Assembly (NCBI GenBank): GCA_027295475.1
Contig: JAPUKV010000181.1
Coordinates: 1 to 10,343, forward strand
DNA length: 10,343 bases
Reading direction: 5' to 3'
DNA from: Pseudomonadota bacterium
Lineage (GTDB): Bacteria; Pseudomonadota; Gammaproteobacteria; Woeseiales; Woeseiaceae
Shown here: positions 5,769-10,343 of the stretch, one piece after another
Layout: every line of letters starts with the position of its first letter
How positions within the stretch are numbered: the stretch's first letter is position 1
Position numbers and translations under genes: made by a program
The notes under the pieces: generated by a model
Databases searched by the model: none
Told to the model about the DNA's origin: nothing
Seen by the model: the letters and a program-made list of their open reading frames with translations, nothing else

Positions 5769-7653
5769 TGGGATTTACCCCGAGGTAGCGGTCCATGATT
5801 GCGCGTGCCATAGGCGCAGCGACGCCGCTGCCGCTACCGCCGTTCTCGACAACCACCGCGACCGCAATCTTCGGATTTCCAAGTGGCGCAAATGCAATAA
5901 ACAGGGCGTGATCTTTGAGGTGCTCTTCGAGTTCTTCCTCTTCGTAGCTTTCCTCCTGCGCCACCGAGAACACCTGCGCGGTCCCGCTCTTTCCGGCCAT
6001 CTCGTACGCCGCGTCACGGCCGGCGGCCCGGGCTGTGCCCTTGTCGCTTTGCATGACATCGTGCATCGCGGCAATCACGCTTTCCCAATAAATCTCGTTC
6101 TCGATTTCGACGTCCGGCGTTTGCTTGGGTGCAATGATTATTCTCGTGCCGGTAAGCGGGTCTTCTATTGCAGCAACAATGCGTGGCTCGAAGCGCTTGC
6201 CCCTGGTTGCCAATGTCGCCGCCGCGTTCGCCAGCTGCAAAGGCGTCGCGAGCATGTAACCCTGACCGATCGAAGCGATGACCGTTTCCCCTGGGAACCA
6301 GACCTGGTCTGCCCGTTCGCTGAAAGCATGCCGTTTCCACTCACGTGATGGCACCAGCCCCTGGTGCTCGCCCAGCATATCGATGCCCGTGTAATCCCCG
6401 AGTCCGAATTGATGCAGATAGTAATGCATCCGATCAATTCCGATGGCGGTACTGATCGAGTAAAAATAGACGTCGCAGGACTGCGTGATCGCATCATGCA
6501 GGTCCATATCGCCATGACCTTCGGGTTTCCAGTCCCGGTATCGGTGCGTGCTTCGGGGCAGCGTATAAAACCCCCTGCAGAAATTTCGGTGGGTCAGATT
6601 GGTGGCGCCTGTCTCAAGCGCCGCGAGCGACAGCATCGGTTTGATCGTTGAACCGGGCGGATAAGTTCCCTGAACAGCCCGGTTGAACAACGGTTGCCCG
6701 GGGTCGGCTTGCAACGCACTGAATTCGTCCGTGCTCATGCCCGTTGCGAAAATATTCGGATCGAATGCCGGCGCACTGACAAGAGCGAGTATCTCGCCGT
6801 TCTCCGGGTTAATCGCGACGATGGCTCCACGACGGCCGCGCAAAAGTTCTGTTGCGAGAATCTGGAGATCGAGGTCCAGGCTCAGATAGAGATTTGCGCC
6901 TGGCAGGGCAGACTCTCTTTCCGGCAGCGAAACAGAGAGTTCCCGGAAGTCCGGCGGAACCTGCCTGCCGCGCGCGTTGGTCACGATCTGGCGGTAGCCG
7001 GGATTGCCGTGCAGGTCCGACTCAAAGCTGATTTCTATGCCTGTCTTGCCGGTGTGAGCGGTGCCGACGTAAGCGCCCGGATCAAGTCTTGCCAGGTCTG
7101 TCGTGTCTACGGCGCCGACATAGCCAAGGGCATGCGCCACGCTTTCCCCATACGGGTAGTGGCGCACCAGCCTGGGCTGAAAATCTACGCCTGGAAACCG
7201 TGGGCGCTGGATGGCGAAGTTTGAGATCTCGGCCTCGGAAAGCCGGAATCGCAACGTGACCGGCTTAAAGCGCGGCCCACTCAGACTGAGCGACCGGATT
7301 CGTGGAATTTCTTCCTTGTCGATTAGCTTGATTGCCGCAAGACGGTTCAGCGTGTCGTCGAGATCCGTTACCTGTTCCGGAATCAACTCGAGCTGATAGG
7401 CCGGCAGGTTTTCGGCGAGAACCCGCCCCTTGCGATCGAAAATCAGGCCGCGCGTCGGCGGTATGGCTTCGATGCGGATGCGGTTACCCTGCGCTTTCTC
7501 GGCGAAGAGTTCGTGATCGAAAATCTGCAATTGGACGAGGCGCGCAACGACACTGCCGCACAGCAGGAAGCCGATGATCGTGGAAAGTATGACGCGCCCG
7601 ACAAACAAGCGTCTTTCGGAGTGATGGTCCTTGATTGGTGGGAGCAGCCTCAT
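5758..7653 (-). CDS. mrdA: Penicillin-binding protein 2 (elongation transpeptidase)
   Basis: PBP2 crosslinks new side-wall peptidoglycan and activates RodA. The 631-residue product has a short cytoplasmic N-terminus, a single membrane anchor at about 19-40 (VILSTIIGFLLCGSVVARLV), a dimerisation/pedestal domain starting with PPTRGLIFDRKGRVLAENLP, and a C-terminal transpeptidase domain. The catalytic motifs are STIK (Ser335, Lys338), SCD (392-394, as SxD rather than SxN, which is normal for this class) and KSGT (555-558). The family segment YPPGSTIKP is intact, as is the GIGQGY-like SIGQGYMLATPLQ (461-473). An acidic loop, EESYEEEELEEH (567-578), lies just after KSGTAQVF and is richer in Glu than I expect from E. 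coli. The start overlaps the mreD stop by 4 bases (ATGA), and the 3' end overlaps rodA by 11. Confidence 0.96.
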   Translation of the reverse strand: MRLLPPIKDHHSERRLFVGRVILSTIIGFLLCGSVVARLVQLQIFDHELFAEKAQGNRIRIEAIPPTRGLIFDRKGRVLAENLPAYQLELIPEQVTDLDDTLNRLAAIKLIDKEEIPRIRSLSLSGPRFKPVTLRFRLSEAEISNFAIQRPRFPGVDFQPRLVRHYPYGESVAHALGYVGAVDTTDLARLDPGAYVGTAHTGKTGIEISFESDLHGNPGYRQIVTNARGRQVPPDFRELSVSLPERESALPGANLYLSLDLDLQILATELLRGRRGAIVAINPENGEILALVSAPAFDPNIFATGMSTDEFSALQADPGQPLFNRAVQGTYPPGSTIKPMLSLAALETGATNLTHRNFCRGFYTLPRSTHRYRDWKPEGHGDMDLHDAITQSCDVYFYSISTAIGIDRMHYYLHQFGLGDYTGIDMLGEHQGLVPSREWKRHAFSERADQVWFPGETVIASIGQGYMLATPLQLANAAATLATRGKRFEPRIVAAIEDPLTGTRIIIAPKQTPDVEIENEIYWESVIAAMHDVMQSDKGTARAAGRDAAYEMAGKSGTAQVFSVAQEESYEEEELEEHLKDHALFIAFAPLGNPKIAVAVVVENGGSGSGVAAPMARAIMDRYLGVNPNAL

Positions 7654-8135
7654 GACCTCACCCGGTAACGCACACCGCCGAAAACCAGTGCCAGCAGCGG
7701 CCAGATCAATGCGCCCGTGATAACAGGCCCCCAGTACGTCACAGCAGGGGCATTTACTCCGGCGACACCGTTGACCCAGAAAAGAATGAACTGGTAAAAC
7801 GCGAGAATCGCGAACACGGTCGCTGACATCTGCGAAGTAGGGAACACCCGAAACTGCAAATGAAATTTGACCGCAATGTAGGCCACGAAACAGAGCGCAA
7901 TGGCATGTTGACCGAGTAAAGTGCCTTGAGCGACGTCCAGGACGATCCCCACGATCCAGGCTGTGCCGATGCTATAAGTGCGCGGCAACATCATCGCCCA
8001 GTATATTAGTGTCAGCGCCACCCAATCAGGGCGAAACGGGCTGGCCCAATCGGGCATTGGCGCGATTGCCAGCATCAGCGCCGCGATAATACAGGCGATT
8101 ACGGGTAAGCGCCGTGATGCCCGATCCCGAGTCAT
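7650..8135 (-). CDS. mreD: Rod shape-determining membrane protein MreD
   Basis: MreD is a small inner-membrane protein that binds MreC and is needed for a stable elongation complex. The 161-residue product matches the family length (E. coli 162) and has five or six hydrophobic stretches. Recognisable features are the N-terminal helix ending IAPMPDW, the conserved FRPDWVALTLIYWAMMLPR (E. coli FRPNWVLLILLYWILALPH), GIVLDVAQGTLLGQHA (E. coli GAILDLISGSTLGVRV) and a basic C-terminus GVRYRVRS. The ATG overlaps the mreC stop as ATGA, and GGAG lies about 8 bases upstream. The mreBCD order is the normal one; mrdA follows directly, as in Xanthomonas. Confidence 0.95.
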   Translation of the reverse strand: MTRDRASRRLPVIACIIAALMLAIAPMPDWASPFRPDWVALTLIYWAMMLPRTYSIGTAWIVGIVLDVAQGTLLGQHAIALCFVAYIAVKFHLQFRVFPTSQMSATVFAILAFYQFILFWVNGVAGVNAPAVTYWGPVITGALIWPLLALVFGGVRYRVRS

Positions 8136-9001
8136 TCGGGAGTCTCCGGATCGTCTTCGCCCGCGATTGACCAGATCAGCATGATTTCCCGGATCTGGTT
8201 CAGCTTGGCGGCAGGTCTTGCGGATACGGCCGCGAACGGTTCCTGTGGAACCCGGGTCACATTATCTATGATCGCAACGGGATAGCCCGCCGGGAAGGCA
8301 CCGCCGAGTCCCGAGGTGACGAGCAGGTCTCCCTGGCGAACATCGGCATTATTGGGCAGGAAGGGCAGGTCCAGCCGGTCGAATTCGCCGGTGCCAACAG
8401 CAATCGTACGCAGACCGTTTCGGTTGATCTCGACCGGCAGCGCATGATCGGGATCGCTGATCAGCACTGCCTGTGCCGAAAACAGGCCGGTTTCTATGAC
8501 CTGGCCGACCACGCCCTCGGCATCAACCATCGCCTGGCCGTCATAAACACCATCATTTCGTCCCTTGTCGATGACAAGATCGTGGCGAAACGGATTGGCG
8601 CTGACCGACATGATGCCGGCGACGCGGACCTCTTCTCTGACTCTGGTCCGTGCCTCCAGCATTGCGCGCAGGCGCGCGTTTTCAGCCTCGAGCGCCGAGT
8701 ATCTTTGCAACCGGGCGTGGGTTAGCAGGCGTTCGGCCTTGAGCCGGCTGTTCTCCAGGCGGAGTTGATTGCGGTCCGCGCCGGTCTCGCCAAGCCGGCG
8801 CCACATGGTGACTGGTGCGTCGACAGCGACACGCAGCGGATAGACCGTGACGTCGATGGCTCTGTGCACGGCGGCGAGGTAATTTTCACGGTGGTCGATA
8901 ACCAGAATCAGAATGCTGAGGCCGGCAAACAGCAGCAAGCGCAGGCCCAGGGCCGGCGTTTTCTGTGATCGGTGTTGATTATCTGTTCTTGCGGTGAGCA
9001 T
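8132..9001 (-). CDS. mreC: Rod shape-determining protein MreC
   Basis: MreC is a bitopic periplasmic protein that binds and activates PBP2 and links it to MreB/MreD. The 289-residue product has a basic cytoplasmic tail, one membrane helix at about 19-36 (GLRLLLFAGLSILILVID), a coiled coil at about 73-118 (NQLRLENSRLKAERL, ALEAENARLRAML) and the beta-rich domain with DLVIDKGRNDGVYDGQAMVD, GVVGQV, ISDPDHALPVEI, and VRQGDLLVTSGLGGAFPAGYPVA. It ends soon after this domain (GEDDPETPE) and lacks the long Pro-rich tail of E. coli MreC (367 residues). ATG 8999-9001 is the only reasonable start; there is no Shine-Dalgarno, and an inverted repeat (9003-9019) ends one base before it. The last codons overlap mreD by 4 bases. 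Confidence 0.95.
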   Translation of the reverse strand: MLTARTDNQHRSQKTPALGLRLLLFAGLSILILVIDHRENYLAAVHRAIDVTVYPLRVAVDAPVTMWRRLGETGADRNQLRLENSRLKAERLLTHARLQRYSALEAENARLRAMLEARTRVREEVRVAGIMSVSANPFRHDLVIDKGRNDGVYDGQAMVDAEGVVGQVIETGLFSAQAVLISDPDHALPVEINRNGLRTIAVGTGEFDRLDLPFLPNNADVRQGDLLVTSGLGGAFPAGYPVAIIDNVTRVPQEPFAAVSARPAAKLNQIREIMLIWSIAGEDDPETPE

Positions 9002-9002
9002 T

Positions 9003-9019
9003 AGCGGAATGATACCGCT
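9003..9019 (-). promoter_or_regulatory. Hairpin abutting the mreC start codon
   Basis: AGCGG (9003-9007) and CCGCT (9015-9019) flank a 7-base loop in the 42-base mreB-mreC spacer. In the mRNA the stem ends one base before the mreC AUG and covers the place a ribosome site would occupy; none is visible. It has no T-run, so it is not a standard terminator. A role in lowering MreC relative to MreB, or in message processing, is inference. Confidence 0.4.
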
Positions 9020-9043
9020 TTAGCACCATTTGCTGCTGTGACC

Positions 9044-10224
<1,181 letters not shown>

Positions 10225-10343
10225 GTGTCACTAAGCAGAGAACAGGTTCAACACATCGCTACACTCGCGAGTTTGCGACTGGACGAGGGTGAATTCGACG
10301 ACATCGTCGCCAAGCTGTCGAGCATCGTCGATTTTGTCGATCA
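10225..10343 (+). CDS. gatC: Asp-tRNA(Asn)/Glu-tRNA(Gln) amidotransferase subunit GatC (5' part)
   Basis: A GTG at 10225-10227 opens a plus-strand frame of 39 full codons cut by the window end. It reads MSLSREQVQHIATLASLRLD and continues EGEFDDIVAKLSSIVDFVD. The xxV-x-x-I-A-x-L-A-x-L-x-L pattern followed by an acidic helix and L-x-x-I-x-x-F/Y-V is the hallmark of GatC N-termini. GatC is the small subunit that holds GatA and GatB together in the amidotransferase converting misacylated Asp-tRNA(Asn) or Glu-tRNA(Gln) to the correct form; gatA and gatB normally follow. The usual family start fits the GTG and no upstream in-frame ATG was seen, but there is no convincing ribosome site. Its divergent position beside mreB matches Pseudomonas aeruginosa. 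Confidence 0.9.
   Translation, partial: MSLSREQVQHIATLASLRLDEGEFDDIVAKLSSIVDFVD

Overview
The window is chromosomal DNA from a gammaproteobacterium. It reads like a free-living, probably environmental lineage near the Xanthomonadales or other deep-branching groups; this placement is inferred from gene order and protein similarity by eye, and no species is claimed. Nearly all of it is one long minus-strand gene train for cell elongation and peptidoglycan work, ending in a lipoate gene: mreB-mreC-mreD-mrdA(PBP2)-rodA-mltB-rlpA-dacA-ybeD-lipB. Transcription runs from about 10087 down to 596.

Right edge (10088-10343): a 137-base divergent spacer separates mreB from a plus-strand gatC, which is cut by the window end. 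The same gatC/mreB head-to-head arrangement is known in Pseudomonas. Centre (1553-10087): MreB filaments with MreC, MreD, PBP2 (transpeptidase) and RodA (glycosyltransferase) form the Rod complex that inserts new side-wall peptidoglycan. MltB and RlpA are lytic transglycosylases that cut glycan strands, and DacA trims pentapeptides. Packing is very tight: mreC/mreD and mreD/mrdA overlap by 4 bases, mrdA/rodA by 11, rodA/mltB by 1, mltB/rlpA by 11 and ybeD/lipB by 4. Longer gaps occur only at mreB-mreC (42), rlpA-dacA (85) and dacA-ybeD (40), and each of these three gaps holds an inverted repeat. In E. coli and Pseudomonas the mre and mrd clusters are separate; here they are joined.

Left edge (1-595): the conserved block breaks off after lipB. 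The usual next gene, lipA, is absent. In its place are a probable lipB terminator (532-550), a short plus-strand remnant of an IS3-family OrfA with its upstream end (about 357-494), and the 5' part of an unrecognised minus-strand membrane-anchored protein gene (1-286). This end is more AT-rich (46% GC in bases 1-300 by hand count, against 62% in a sampled 60-base line of mreB) and looks like a genome rearrangement or insertion point.

I did not find a new defence, mobile or RNA system. The points worth a second look are the IS-marked breakpoint at lipB/lipA, the unrecognised gene at the left edge, the spacer hairpins that may set protein ratios, and small sequence oddities in MreB and PBP2.
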